64,000 bases of DNA from Bradyrhizobium erythrophlei (lineage in GTDB: Bacteria; Pseudomonadota; Alphaproteobacteria; Rhizobiales; Xanthobacteraceae). The notes below the pieces were generated by a model, which was given only the letters and a program-made list of their open reading frames with translations, made no database searches and had not been told where the DNA came from. Numbering within the stretch: position 1 is the first letter of the stretch; the number at the start of each line of letters is the position of its first letter. The stretch spans positions 8,031,001-8,095,000 of the forward strand of contig NZ_LT670818.1 of assembly GCF_900129505.1 (NCBI RefSeq), given 5' to 3'. The translations under genes and the position numbers were made by a program. Positions 34,617 through 43,381 of this stretch are shown piece by piece.

Positions 34617-35486
34617 CTACTTCGCGGCCACCAACGATCCCCTTGCCCCGATCTTCTCCAGCACCGGCAGCAGATAGTTGAAAAACTCCGCCGGGTTCTC
34701 GCTCATCGGGAAATGGCCGAGCCCCTTCATGATGGCCGCCTCGGAGCCGGGCACGCTCCTGGCGACGGCGAGCGTTTCCTCCGGCGTGCACGAATAGTCG
34801 TATTCGCCCGACAACAGAAACAATGGACAGCGGCTGGTGTCGATCTGCGCGACGCGGTCGCGGATGTCGCCGTCGAGCTTGTAGAAATAGAGGTCGCCTT
34901 TGAAGACGCCGGGGCCGCCCTGCATGTAATGCCACAACGTTTCCCAGCGCTCGTGATCGGGCGCATCGGGTCCGACCAGTCCGGAAACGACGGCGGCAGC
35001 GATCTCACCGCCGTGCACGTCGGGGCGGTGCAGGAAATTCAGGTCGTAATAGGGATCGACATGCGCACCGGCCTGCAGGCCGATGATGGCACGAAAGCGT
35101 TCGGGGTGTTCGAGCGCCAGATGCAGCGCGATGCGCCCGCCGATCGAGCAGCCGATCAGGATCGGCCGGTCGAGTTCGAGCGCGGTCATGATCGCGAGGA
35201 TGATGGTGGTGTAGTGCGCCGAGGTGAGTTGGTATTCCTCATCGTGCCAGCCGGCAGGCGGCGAGGATTTGCCGTGCCAGGGCATGTCGAAGGCGATCAC
35301 GCGGTGGCGCTGCGTGATGCGTTCGTCGTTCATCAGCGCCCGGTATTGGCGGCCGTCGGCGCCCGCGGTGTGGAGACACAGCAGCGGCGTGCCCTCGCCT
35401 GCCTGCTCGACATAGATGCGGTGTGTGCGCCCGAACAGATCGAGATGCATGTAGCGGCCGATGATCGGCTCGAAGCGCGCGCTCAT
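34617..35486 (-). CDS. Alpha/beta hydrolase
   Basis: A 289-residue alpha/beta-hydrolase. The oxyanion region LCLHTAGADGRQY, nucleophile elbow IGCSIGGRIAL, acid region LFLLSGEYDYSCTPEETL and His in KGLGHFPMSENP are all in place. The sequence resembles C-C bond hydrolases or esterases acting on ring-cleavage products, but the substrate is not clear. The start at 35486 overlaps the stop of the upstream gene by 4 nt, so the two are translationally coupled. Confidence 0.87.
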   Translation of the reverse strand: MSARFEPIIGRYMHLDLFGRTHRIYVEQAGEGTPLLCLHTAGADGRQYRALMNDERITQRHRVIAFDMPWHGKSSPPAGWHDEEYQLTSAHYTTIILAIMTALELDRPILIGCSIGGRIALHLALEHPERFRAIIGLQAGAHVDPYYDLNFLHRPDVHGGEIAAAVVSGLVGPDAPDHERWETLWHYMQGGPGVFKGDLYFYKLDGDIRDRVAQIDTSRCPLFLLSGEYDYSCTPEETLAVARSVPGSEAAIMKGLGHFPMSENPAEFFNYLLPVLEKIGARGSLVAAK

Positions 35487-35863
35487 GCCTCGACCCCCGC
35501 TTTGGCGCCCCCGGCGCGCAGCTTGGCGAGCGCCTCCTTGAAGTAGCGAAGATTGGCCATGAAGATTTGAAGGTCGCCTTCGGCCTTCAGGACGCGCCGC
35601 TTGATCAGCGCCATCAGGTCGTTCGAGCCGGGCGGCGGCCGCTTGCTCCAGAATTTCCGCCATTCTTCTTCCGGCGCGCGCAGCGCGAACGACGACGACG
35701 GCATCACGAACGGTCCGCGGGCCACCGACACGATCCGACCCTCGAAGATCGAAATCATCCAGGAGGTCGGGCCGACTTCCAGCAGGAATGTCGTCGTCAG
35801 AAAGCGCCCGCGCCGGACCAGCGCCTCGTCGCCGTTGACCCGCTGGGGAAGCGTCTCGATCAT
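35483..35863 (-). CDS. SCP2-like small protein coupled to the hydrolase
   Basis: A 126-residue protein (MIETLPQRVNGDEALVRRG start) with a strand pattern FLLEVGPTSWMISIFEGRIVSVARGP resembling sterol-carrier-protein-2 folds and a helical C-terminus LQIFMANLRYFKEALAKLR. Starts further upstream (35884) are possible. Its stop overlaps the hydrolase start (ATGA), implying a shared pathway. It may bind the hydrophobic substrate of the hydrolase. Family assignment is tentative. Confidence 0.6.
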   Translation of the reverse strand: MIETLPQRVNGDEALVRRGRFLTTTFLLEVGPTSWMISIFEGRIVSVARGPFVMPSSSFALRAPEEEWRKFWSKRPPPGSNDLMALIKRRVLKAEGDLQIFMANLRYFKEALAKLRAGGAKAGVEA

Positions 35864-35985
35864 CCTGGGCCTCCCGCCCGCCATATCCGCAAGGTCGAGC
35901 GCCTCGCGGCGGCCTCGCTTTTGCCGGATATGATGCCGGGATCGGCGCGGCGTCAATCACCTCCACGCCGCGAAGCCGTGGCGCA

Positions 35986-37413
35986 CTAGCCGCGCTCGGA
36001 AATCCTCCTCGGGCCGTCGGCCGCCTCCAGCACCGCGGCGCGCCATTCGCGCTTCACCGGCAGGATCGGGGGCATCGGCGCGAGTTCCGGTTCGGCCGTG
36101 GGTGGGGCGATCGATTCGATGTTCTCGGTCTGCGAGGCCTTGCGCATGAAGAGATTGTAGATCAGCCACTGCGCGCGATGCCGCGCGCCGCGCAGCGGAA
36201 ACCGCCTGGCGATCGAGGACTTGGAATAGAAATTCTCGTAGGCGCTGCTCTGACCGAGCCGCAATTCGTCCGCCGACATTCCGGCCGGCTGGTAGACCAC
36301 GTGACCCTGGTCGTACATGGTCCAGTCAAAGGACACGACGCGGCCGGCCTTTTTCATCTCGTACCAGGTGAGCGTGCCGGGATAGGGCGTCAGCACCGAA
36401 TAGGCGCAGGCGTCGTACCTCGCCGCGACGTTGAAATCGACGGTTTCACCGAACACCGAGGTGTTGTCGCTGTCGAATCCGAACATGAACAGGCCGAACA
36501 CCGAGATGCCGTAGGAATGCACCTTGTCGACCAGCGCCATGAAGTTTTCCGGCCGGTTGACGTGCTTGTGGACGCTCTTCAGCGTTTCCCGCGAGATGGA
36601 CTCGAAACCGATGCTCAGCATGGTGCAGCCGCTTTGCGCTGCGAGTTCGAGCATCCGGTCATCCTGCGCGAGCTTCGAGGTAACACCGGCCTGCCATTGC
36701 AGTCCGCGCCCCCGCATCGCGCGCATTACTTCCTTCGGCCGGTCCGGCGTGCCGAAAAAATCGGCGTCATTGATCGAGATGGTGCGCGATCCGCAATTCT
36801 CCATCTCCTCGATCACTTCGTCGACGGGGCGATAGCGAAACTTCAGGCCGTTCATCAGCGGTTCGGCACAAAAGGTGCAGCCCTGGTGACAGCCGCGCGA
36901 GGTCTGGACAAAGGTGCGATTGACGTAGCGGTGTTTCTTCAGGAGGTCGTAACGGGGCATTCTCATCCCGGCCATCGGATGCAGCACGTCGGACTTGTAA
37001 AGTCCGCGCATCGCCCCATGCTCGAGGTCGTCCAAGAGCTTGTCGATCACGAGTTCGACTTCGCCGATCACTACCGCGTCGCAATGCTGAAGCGCCTCCT
37101 GCGGCATGAAGCTCGGGTGGACGCCGCCCATCGCGACCGGGGTGCCGCTGGCGCGAAACCTGTCGGCGATTTCATAGCCGCGGTTGACATAACTCGTCAT
37201 CGCGGAAATCCCGACGAGGTCGGCCTTCAGCCCGAAATCGATGGTCTCGATGTTCTCGTCCGTCAGCACCACTTCGTATCGGTCGCCCGGGATCACCGCT
37301 GCGACGGCGAGCAAGCCGGCAAGCGGAGAATACAGCGCGCGATTGAGATAGATCGGGCGGGTCGTCAGTGAGTCGGTCTTGGGATTGATGAGATGGATGA
37401 CGCGAGTACGCAC
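35986..37413 (-). CDS. B12-binding-type radical SAM protein
   Basis: A 475-residue enzyme with an N-terminal cobalamin-binding-like Rossmann domain (DENIETIDFGLKADLVGISA, VAMGGVHPSFMPQEAL) and a radical SAM barrel with the cluster motif CHQGCTFC and a following GFESISRETLKSVHKHVN block. The class includes methyltransferases and ring-forming enzymes such as HpnP and BchE; I cannot choose among them. GTG at 37413 has AGGAGG 5 nt upstream, which decides the start over 37449. It is on the same strand as the hydrolase pair but 120 nt from it. Confidence 0.85.
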   Translation of the reverse strand: MRTRVIHLINPKTDSLTTRPIYLNRALYSPLAGLLAVAAVIPGDRYEVVLTDENIETIDFGLKADLVGISAMTSYVNRGYEIADRFRASGTPVAMGGVHPSFMPQEALQHCDAVVIGEVELVIDKLLDDLEHGAMRGLYKSDVLHPMAGMRMPRYDLLKKHRYVNRTFVQTSRGCHQGCTFCAEPLMNGLKFRYRPVDEVIEEMENCGSRTISINDADFFGTPDRPKEVMRAMRGRGLQWQAGVTSKLAQDDRMLELAAQSGCTMLSIGFESISRETLKSVHKHVNRPENFMALVDKVHSYGISVFGLFMFGFDSDNTSVFGETVDFNVAARYDACAYSVLTPYPGTLTWYEMKKAGRVVSFDWTMYDQGHVVYQPAGMSADELRLGQSSAYENFYSKSSIARRFPLRGARHRAQWLIYNLFMRKASQTENIESIAPPTAEPELAPMPPILPVKREWRAAVLEAADGPRRISERG

Positions 37414-37647
37414 GAGAACCTCCTGTTGCCTGAACGGGCGCCTCGCCAAGGCGCGGCATGGCCATGCAAGTCGGACTCATGACAGCTTGCGGCGCTGGCC
37501 CAAGAAAACTCAGCTCAAGAACACTCAACTCAGGCGTCCTTCATCGGTTGCAGGCGCGGATCGGAAGTCTGCCGGAATTTCAGGCTAGCTGAGTCCGGTC
37601 CCGGACCAAGCGCCCGGGGGTGCGCGGCGCGTGCCAGCCGTCCGCAT

Positions 37648-37755
37648 CTACAGCCAGGAGCACACCAGCAACAGGTTCGCCGCGCATGCCGCCAGCAGCG
37701 CCACTGTCAGCGCCACATGCACGCGCTCGCCGGATGATTTGAAGGTCGTTCCCAT
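37648..37755 (-). CDS. Small single-span membrane protein (35 residues)
   Basis: Frame MGTTFKSSGERVHVALTVAL followed by LAACAANLLLVCSWL, one hydrophobic helix preceded by a basic stretch. It is short but complete with ATG and TAG, and stands alone between the radical SAM gene and the gene at 37986. No family recognised. Confidence 0.45.
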   Translation of the reverse strand: MGTTFKSSGERVHVALTVALLAACAANLLLVCSWL

Positions 37756-37985
37756 GACGGCCAAAACATCCGGCGATTCTAGCCGGTGAGTCTCGGGGAT
37801 TATTTTTCGTTCGATTCAGGACTCGTTTACGACTCAGGGATTCCTGGCCCGAACCCGCAAGACTCGGCCCGAAACGGCCGGAAAAACGAGGATACAAGCC
37901 TTCAATTGCGCGTGAACCGGCCGCGGCCGGGCTGAAACCCTGCCGCTGTCCGGCGCGTTGGGAGGTGTTTCCGCGGAGAGATCCA

Positions 37986-38240
37986 ATGCCCTACGCGCTG
38001 TTCAGCAATGACGTCAAACTGAGCAAGGCCTATCCGACCGAGGCGGACGTCTGGAAGCACGCCCGGAAAAGCGGCCTGGTGGTTGACGTCATGTCCGACG
38101 ATGACAGACCGGCGCCGCGGCCGGTGCTGGACAACGACTACGAAATCCGGCCCTGCCGGCCGGACCCGCACGAAGACCCGGCCCAAAACCAGGCCGATGC
38201 CGAGCGCGAAGAGCAGCAGGATTTCCAGCTGAACTCGTGA
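37986..38240 (+). CDS. Conserved small hypothetical protein
   Basis: An 84-residue acidic protein, MPYALFSNDVKLSKAYPTEA followed by a helix and a Pro/Asp/Glu-rich tail ending EREEQQDFQLNS. GGAGAGA precedes the start. The folded first 40 residues and disordered tail are typical of small Bradyrhizobium cytosolic proteins of unknown role. An upstream extension to 37965 is not needed. Confidence 0.65.
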   Translation: MPYALFSNDVKLSKAYPTEADVWKHARKSGLVVDVMSDDDRPAPRPVLDNDYEIRPCRPDPHEDPAQNQADAEREEQQDFQLNS

Positions 38241-38411
38241 ACGGACAATTCCGCCGCCCTCCCCGCATCCTTCGGCGAGCGCCGGGACCCCATGCGCCGG
38301 GTCTTGTGGTTTCACTACCGTGGGGAGATGCCATTTGCCGGCAAGCAGCGCCGGTTGTTATGGGACCCGGTGTTCCCCGACAGACCCAATGACGGGCTTG
38401 TGCGTCTTACC

Positions 38412-38657
38412 CTACGGCGTCGCCACGGCCAGCGACGCCTGATCGGAAGCGAGCGTCACGCAAGCCTTCTTGCGATGCAAGCCCCTGATCACGCCGGTGA
38501 CCTTGAGCACCTTCCCGGCAGGACAGGAAGCATCCTGCACATAGGCGATCTCATAGGGCGCTAGCACCAGCGGCTCGGATCTCAGGATGTTTTGGGCAGG
38601 GCACGGCAAGGTAAGAGCGGAAAAGAACAAAACTGATAACCAGACACGCATTTTCAT
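38412..38657 (-). CDS. Small secreted protein with two cysteines
   Basis: An 81-residue exported protein: signal peptide MKMRVWLSVLFFSALTLPCPAQ, then a compact domain SEPLVLAPYEIAYVQDASCPAGKVLKVTGVIRGLHRKKACV with two cysteines likely to form a disulfide. It resembles a small DUF6719-like family, an assignment I hold only moderately. Function unknown. Confidence 0.7.
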   Translation of the reverse strand: MKMRVWLSVLFFSALTLPCPAQNILRSEPLVLAPYEIAYVQDASCPAGKVLKVTGVIRGLHRKKACVTLASDQASLAVATP

Positions 38658-38772
38658 CGTCCACCAACCGGCAAGCCCATAATAGCCGATTACGGGCGCA
38701 AGTTCCCTAGACGGTAAGAATTATTTTTCGATTACCCCGAAGCACGGTCATAGCCCACGCCGGGAAAACGAA

Positions 38773-38795
38773 AAGGCCGGCGCGAGGCCGGCCTT
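38773..38795 (-). terminator. Terminator of the outer membrane protein gene
   Basis: A 9-bp stem AAGGCCGGC / GCCGGCCTT around GCGAG lies 26 nt after the porin-family stop on the minus strand and is followed by a T-rich stretch (TTTTCGTTTTC). Confidence 0.75.
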
Positions 38796-38820
38796 CCCGT
38801 ATCATGCAAGCGCAACTGCG

Positions 38821-39531
38821 TCAGTAACGCGGGGCGGTCGGGCCGCCCCAGCCGAAGCGGTAGTTGACGCCGACCTTGACGGTATGCTCGTCGTCGCGGA
38901 AACGGGAGCCCACGATCGGAGCCGGCCCACTAGTGAAGGTGGTGTTGCCGAAATTGTAATACTGGTACTCGGCCTTTGCCGACCAGTTCGGCGCAAACAT
39001 GTATTCGAGGCCGGCGCCGACGGTGTAACCGTCCTTGTGACTGCCATCGGTCGTGAAAGCCGCCGGCACGCCACCGACGCTCACGCCGACATTGGGGTTG
39101 TCGCGCCAGGCGTAGCCGCCCTTGGCGTAGAGCAGTGCCGGACCCCAGGTGTAGCCGAGCCGGCCGGTCACCGAGCCGAGCTGGTTGTTGTTGGTGGTCA
39201 CGAGCGTGCCGCCCGGGAAGACCGCGCCATTGTTGTTGTTGGCCAACCAGCTGTACTGAGCTTCCGCGCCGATCACCCAGTTGGTGGCGAACTGGTAGTC
39301 GGCGCCGCCCTGCACGCCGCCCAGGAACCGGCCGCCACTTCCTTCCAGGCTGTTATTGCCCGCGAACGCGCCGCCGATATGGCCGCCGATATAGAAACCG
39401 GTCCAGTCATAGACCGCCTGCGGCGCCGTATAGACCGGAGCCTTGGTGTAGGTACGCGCAGGCATGTCAGCCGCGAACACGGGAGCCGCGAATGCGATAA
39501 AGGCAGCTCCGCCGAGCAGAAATTTCTTCAT
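38821..39531 (-). CDS. Outer membrane beta-barrel protein (Omp25/Omp31-like porin family)
   Basis: A 236-residue outer membrane protein. Signal peptide MKKFLLGGAAFIAFAAPVFA-AD is followed by a short Pro/Thr linker and the opening strand VYDWTGFYIGGHIGGAF, the hallmark of rhizobial Omp25/31-like barrels. Eight amphipathic strands can be traced, ending VKVGVNYRFGWGG with a near-terminal aromatic. These barrels are abundant surface proteins; many paralogues exist per genome. A terminator follows. Confidence 0.9.
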   Translation of the reverse strand: MKKFLLGGAAFIAFAAPVFAADMPARTYTKAPVYTAPQAVYDWTGFYIGGHIGGAFAGNNSLEGSGGRFLGGVQGGADYQFATNWVIGAEAQYSWLANNNNGAVFPGGTLVTTNNNQLGSVTGRLGYTWGPALLYAKGGYAWRDNPNVGVSVGGVPAAFTTDGSHKDGYTVGAGLEYMFAPNWSAKAEYQYYNFGNTTFTSGPAPIVGSRFRDDEHTVKVGVNYRFGWGGPTAPRY

Positions 39532-39778
39532 AACTGGATCCCCGTGAGTGTCGTAGTCAGATCAATTCAAACAACATGGCGCCAATTTGGTTGCTCCGCG
39601 GCGGTGCCGGAGCTGTGATGGTTCGCAACTGTGACGGGGCAGCAACAATGGCCCTTTGTTCTACGCGAACGACTTTTTGCCCGAAAGGCAAGCATTTCTA
39701 CACCTATGGTTCCGTCCATGCCGTTTGCGGCGAGGTTCAAGTCTCGCTGAAAAGTGATCGCGGTTCCCGCCCCCCTGA

Positions 39779-39970
39779 TCAGCAGGCTTCGTCGTCCTCG
39801 TCGGCCCAGGCGGTTCGAGGATCCGGCACCGGATGCGGCAATGGCCCGCGATGCTCCGCGACAGCAAGCGGATCGCTTCGATCGAGCCAGCCCTGACAGC
39901 GCGGACAGCGCTCGAAACTCCCGGCATCGAACGACCGGACCTGAGCGGGACAATTGCGGCGGTCGGCCAT
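39779..39970 (-). CDS. Small Cys-containing hypothetical protein
   Basis: A 63-residue protein MADRRNCPAQVRSFDAGSFE followed by CPRCQGWLDRSD and an acidic tail ending DEDDEAC. The CPRC and the other cysteines could form a small zinc site. Its ATG lies immediately after the TGA of the upstream gene (one base between), so it is probably translated by re-initiation. Confidence 0.55.
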   Translation of the reverse strand: MADRRNCPAQVRSFDAGSFERCPRCQGWLDRSDPLAVAEHRGPLPHPVPDPRTAWADEDDEAC

Positions 39971-39971
39971 G

Positions 39972-40208
39972 TCAGCGCCGGGAACCGAGGGCACGCCCCG
40001 GCCGCTCGCGCGCGTCAGCAGCGGCACGCCAGTGCGGCGCTTGTCCTTCCAGCCAAGCCTCGGTTTTTGCCAGTTCGCCGAGCGCGCGCGCGAACCGGCG
40101 TGCGGCGTGGCGTTCCGGCCCCGGCGGCATCGCGCGCGCCTTGCGCATGATCTCGAGCGCGGTGTGACGGTAGGCAAGGGAACGGCGGAAGAACAAGAGA
40201 TTGCTCAC
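39972..40208 (-). CDS. Small basic hypothetical protein
   Basis: A 78-residue helical, Arg-rich protein from a GTG at 40208 (SNLLFFRRSLAYRHTALEIMRKARAMPPGPERHAARRFARALGEL pattern, shown here in part only as a description of composition). GGAG lies 8 nt upstream. The stop is one base before the start of the next small gene, so the two form a tight pair. No family recognised. Confidence 0.55.
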   Translation of the reverse strand: MSNLLFFRRSLAYRHTALEIMRKARAMPPGPERHAARRFARALGELAKTEAWLEGQAPHWRAAADARERPGRALGSRR

Positions 40209-40375
40209 GGGCTCAACTCCAATCAAACACGCGGTCATCATGGCCAAGTGGACCTGAACGCCGCCTGAAAGCCCTCTTGGCCTGCGGTTCACCTGCGGCA
40301 CCCTCAATGATCCGGATGCCAGGGAACCGGGCATCGGTTGCGGCGTTTTCGTGGCGACAGGCCGCGGAGACGCCT

Positions 40376-40630
40376 ATGCGGACGAAAAAACCGTCGGAGT
40401 TGGCTAGCCCGTCGGGGCTGCTGAGACTGGTGTGTCACACGGCCATGGGCGCGGCGATGGGTGCTGGCTTCGCGCTGATGCTGGTCCTCATCGATCCCGC
40501 TGAAATTGCGACCCTGATTGCGCATGGCGGAACCGAGGCGACGGCCGTGTTTGTCGGCACCCTCGTTCTGACCTTCGCGATCGGCGCGACCTTGAGCGGA
40601 GCGGTCTTCATCCTGACGGAAGACCACTGA
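40376..40630 (+). CDS. Small two-span membrane protein
   Basis: An 84-residue protein, MRTKKPSELASPSGLLRL, with two hydrophobic helices (HTAMGAAMGAGFALMLVLI and ATAVFVGTLVLTFAIGATLSG) and a short C-terminus ending LTEDH. The ATG at 40376 is the natural start for this architecture; a longer upstream reading is not membrane-like. Unknown function. Confidence 0.65.
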   Translation: MRTKKPSELASPSGLLRLVCHTAMGAAMGAGFALMLVLIDPAEIATLIAHGGTEATAVFVGTLVLTFAIGATLSGAVFILTEDH

Positions 40631-40702
40631 GCGCACCGCAACATCAAACGGTCCGCCCCGTAGCTGACGGACCAATTCGCGTTGACGCGGGCTCAGACTT
40701 CC

Positions 40703-41059
40703 CTAGGTCATGCTGCCCGGCATGAAGCACCGGATCGATATCTGATTGTCGAAACGGATCGGCCAAACCATCGTACGCCCCGCACGGTTAGGTTCGGTGA
40801 TCACGGCATCGTCGGGAACGTCGACCCAGCTATTCTCGAGGCGAACCCGATAATGACCGTCCTTGGATTCCCAATCGGGATCCGCGACGCTTTCGCCATC
40901 CGCCATCGAGCAGCACAATCCCTTACCGCTCGCCAGATGATCGAACCAGGGTTTGAGCGGTGAATTGGCGTAGCGGCCATCAAGGTCGCGCGCCCTTACG
41001 CCGCCAACAACGCAAGCAACCACCAGACTTAGGATCAGACCAAACACGATGCGCTTCAT
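40703..41059 (-). CDS. Secreted hypothetical protein
   Basis: A 118-residue protein with signal peptide MKRIVFGLILSLVVACVVGGVRA and a compact domain with the motifs RDLDGRYANSPLKPWFDHL, GKGLCCSMADGE and SWVDVPDDAVI, ending IRCFMPGS. Three cysteines may form a disulfide. This pattern is shared by small periplasmic proteins in the Bradyrhizobium group as I remember it; role unknown. The next 297 nt (41060-41356) hold no supported feature. Confidence 0.75.
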   Translation of the reverse strand: MKRIVFGLILSLVVACVVGGVRARDLDGRYANSPLKPWFDHLASGKGLCCSMADGESVADPDWESKDGHYRVRLENSWVDVPDDAVITEPNRAGRTMVWPIRFDNQISIRCFMPGSMT

Positions 41060-41356
41060 GTGCCACGCTCCTGAATGTCAAAACCCACCCCATGTCGTCT
41101 TAAGCAATGTTCGTGCCGCAACCTCTCTGCAACGCTGTGCGAATCGCGGTGCTATGATAGCTTGATCCTAGATAATGCGCGATTACGGCGGCCGATCGGC
41201 ACGCGCTATTATACGCGTTCGATTGCGAAACGTCGTGCGATCGCGAAATCGCCGACGGCCGCATCCGACAGACGCATCAAGCACGATGGAGTGCATTGGT
41301 TCCGGCTGTTTTCGTCGCCGGTCACGCCGGCAAGACCGGTCGATCGCGGCGCGACG

Positions 41357-41785
41357 CTAGCGCGTCAGCTTCTCCAACTCGGGAAACGGCGCGTAGACCG
41401 CCCCGGCGCATAGTTCGCCGGCGTTCTCGGCCACGCGATCGAGCCGGCCGTTGACATAGAGAATGGCGCGTTCGCGCGGCTCGCGATAGCTGCCGTCGGA
41501 TTCACGCGGCGCGAAGCGCAGGCAGCTGACATAGCGCATCCGCCCGCCGACGGTACGCTGCACCGGGTCAGCCATCACTGCACCATGTACGCCGACGGGA
41601 TTGTTGAGATAGGTCCGCATGAACGCCAGCAATTCGGGGCGGTAATTATCTGGAAAAGGCTGGTTGGCGTTGCCGCCGCTGTCGATGTTGAACACAGCGT
41701 CCCGGTCCTCGCCTCCAGCACAGGCTGCAAGCGCGCTTCCCAGCAGCAGGATCACCACACATTTTGTTGTTATTCCCAAGTTCAA
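41357..41785 (-). CDS. Small putative lipoprotein
   Basis: A 142-residue protein with a lipoprotein-type signal (VVILLLGSALAAC-AGG lipobox), then a globular domain with YRPELLAFMRTYLNNPVGVHGA and RYVSCLRFAPRESDGSY. Expected to be anchored in the envelope by a diacylglyceryl-Cys. Function unknown. Confidence 0.75.
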   Translation of the reverse strand: MNLGITTKCVVILLLGSALAACAGGEDRDAVFNIDSGGNANQPFPDNYRPELLAFMRTYLNNPVGVHGAVMADPVQRTVGGRMRYVSCLRFAPRESDGSYREPRERAILYVNGRLDRVAENAGELCAGAVYAPFPELEKLTR

Positions 41786-41912
41786 CCCGTTCGAAGACCC
41801 GACGCCAATCGTTCCAGACCTCAGGTGCTTCTAGACCTTCCGCGGAGCAAATGGAATCCGCATTTCGATCCGCGTCCCCTTCTATGTTCACAACGATTCC
41901 GGCCCACACCAC

Positions 41913-41958
41913 CGCATGATCCGCCAAAGTGTGAGCGGTTTGGCGACCGGATCATGCG
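41913..41958. repeat. Palindromic intergenic repeat
   Basis: CGCATGATCCG (41913-41923) and CGGATCATGCG (41948-41958) are perfect complements, with an inner GCCAAA/TTTGGC pair around a GTGTGAGCGG core. The shape matches widespread short palindromes of Bradyrhizobium and relatives. It lies in the 314-nt gap between the lipoprotein gene and the His/Lys-rich gene, in which I see nothing else. Confidence 0.7.
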
Positions 41959-42099
41959 CTCTTCTATAAAAGAGGGCGCGATCGGATGCAAAACCGGCTT
42001 CCACTTTTGCTGACCGTGGGACGCAATGGCGCGGGCCGGAGCTGATATCCGCGGGGAGCGGCGGGGGCAATGTGGACAACCACCCCCCGCGGATCAGTT

Positions 42100-42390
42100 T
42101 TAGCCGCGCTTGGTGGCGGGCGTAACGTGCTTGGTCGAAACCTTGGAGAACTTGTGCGACTTCAGCGAGCCGATGTGCTTGTGAAAGCGATGATGGCTGG
42201 CATGCCGGACATGATGGCGGCCCATCGTGGCGTTGGCGTTCAGCACGCTCGGCTTGGTCTTCACCTGCTCGGCCTTGATGACAGGTGTCTGCGCCGTCTT
42301 GGTGGCCTGATGGGTGGCTTGGCCAGCAGCCAGCGCGGGTGCGGCGAGAACGGAAACTGCAAGCAGGGCTGCGGAAATGGTCTTCAACAT
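42100..42390 (-). CDS. Secreted His/Lys-rich small protein
   Basis: A 96-residue exported protein: signal peptide MLKTISAALLAVSVLAAPALA then an Ala/Thr/Gln segment and a strongly basic His/Lys-rich tail (GRHHVRHASHHRFHKHIGS). It could bind metals, nucleic acid or surface polyanions. No domain recognised. The 42391-42692 gap upstream holds only a small dyad ATGAC-N6-GTCAT at 42520-42535, possibly an operator. Confidence 0.7.
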   Translation of the reverse strand: MLKTISAALLAVSVLAAPALAAGQATHQATKTAQTPVIKAEQVKTKPSVLNANATMGRHHVRHASHHRFHKHIGSLKSHKFSKVSTKHVTPATKRG

Positions 42391-42692
42391 GGTCGTCTCC
42401 TCGTTCAGGGGATCACCAGGTGGCCGGTCGGATGGCCGGGCCCGTCGATCATGGCCGCGACCCTAGCGGCCGCGCGCTGAACCCATCGTGAAGCGCGGCG
42501 ATGGACTTCGTTCATCGGGATGACATAATCGTCATGTTCGCTCGGGCATGCGCTGCGCACGAGGCTTGGCGGAGATGGCTGAAACAAGAACGGCTCAAAT
42601 AAAGACCAATGTCCGGGAATGTTTTGATCCCCTGGGTGTTCAGGTCAAAGGCTCGGGTGCAGCATCAACTCACTGAAAATCGGGAGCGACGA

Positions 42693-43235
42693 ATGAACAA
42701 ACTTGCAATCAGGCTTTTGACGTTGGCCATGTTCACGATGGCGCTGGTCGTGGTGCCCCTGCTCACCCCGGCCCACGCCTCGGGCGACGAAAATCCTTCG
42801 CCTCCGGCATCGTCGGGCACCAAGAAGGGCAAGAAGGACAAGAGCTCCAGCCTCGAGGACGGCCGGTTCATCGCGGCCTATCATGCGGCCTACGCAACGG
42901 TCTACGACCGCAACGATTACACTGCCGCAATCGAGCAGTTGAAGGCGCTCGGCCACGACGACAACGCCTCCGTCGCGACCCTGATCGGCTATTCCTATCG
43001 CAAGCTCGGCGACTACAAGGTCTCGCAGATCTGGTACGAGCGTGCGCTGAAGTCCGATCCCAACCACGTCAAGACCTGGCAGTATTACGGGCTGTGGCAG
43101 GTCGAACAGGGCAATCGCGATCAGGCGCAATATCATTTGAGCAAGATCGCCGCTCTCGCCGGCACCGGCAGCGAGGAATATCGTTCGCTCGCCGCCGCGC
43201 TCGAAAAGCCGCCGGGCACCGGCCTCGTCTACTGA
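42693..43235 (+). CDS. Exported TPR-repeat protein
   Basis: A 180-residue periplasmic protein. Signal peptide (MNKLAIRLLTLAMFTMALVV to HAS) and a Ser/Lys linker precede two to three TPR-like repeats (DYTAAIEQLKALGHDDNASVATLIGYSYRKLGDYKVSQIWYERALKSD region), so it likely mediates protein contacts. The start at 42693 is used because it begins the signal peptide. A strong terminator follows. Confidence 0.78.
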   Translation: MNKLAIRLLTLAMFTMALVVVPLLTPAHASGDENPSPPASSGTKKGKKDKSSSLEDGRFIAAYHAAYATVYDRNDYTAAIEQLKALGHDDNASVATLIGYSYRKLGDYKVSQIWYERALKSDPNHVKTWQYYGLWQVEQGNRDQAQYHLSKIAALAGTGSEEYRSLAAALEKPPGTGLVY

Positions 43236-43255
43236 GTTCGACCGCTCCAGGGTTC

Positions 43256-43295
43256 AACCGGCGCAACCCAAAAAGGTTGCGCCGGTTTTGTTTTG
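43256..43295 (+). terminator. Terminator of the TPR protein gene
   Basis: Perfect 13-bp stem AACCGGCGCAACC / GGTTGCGCCGGTT around CAAAAA (43256-43287), followed by TTTTGTTTTG. Confidence 0.9.
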
Positions 43296-43381
43296 TCCGG
43301 TGGCATCCGTCAACGATTTTGCCGAACAATCGAAATTTCATCGATCGTCATCCTCATCTGAATTTTCCGGAGACCGCTCCC

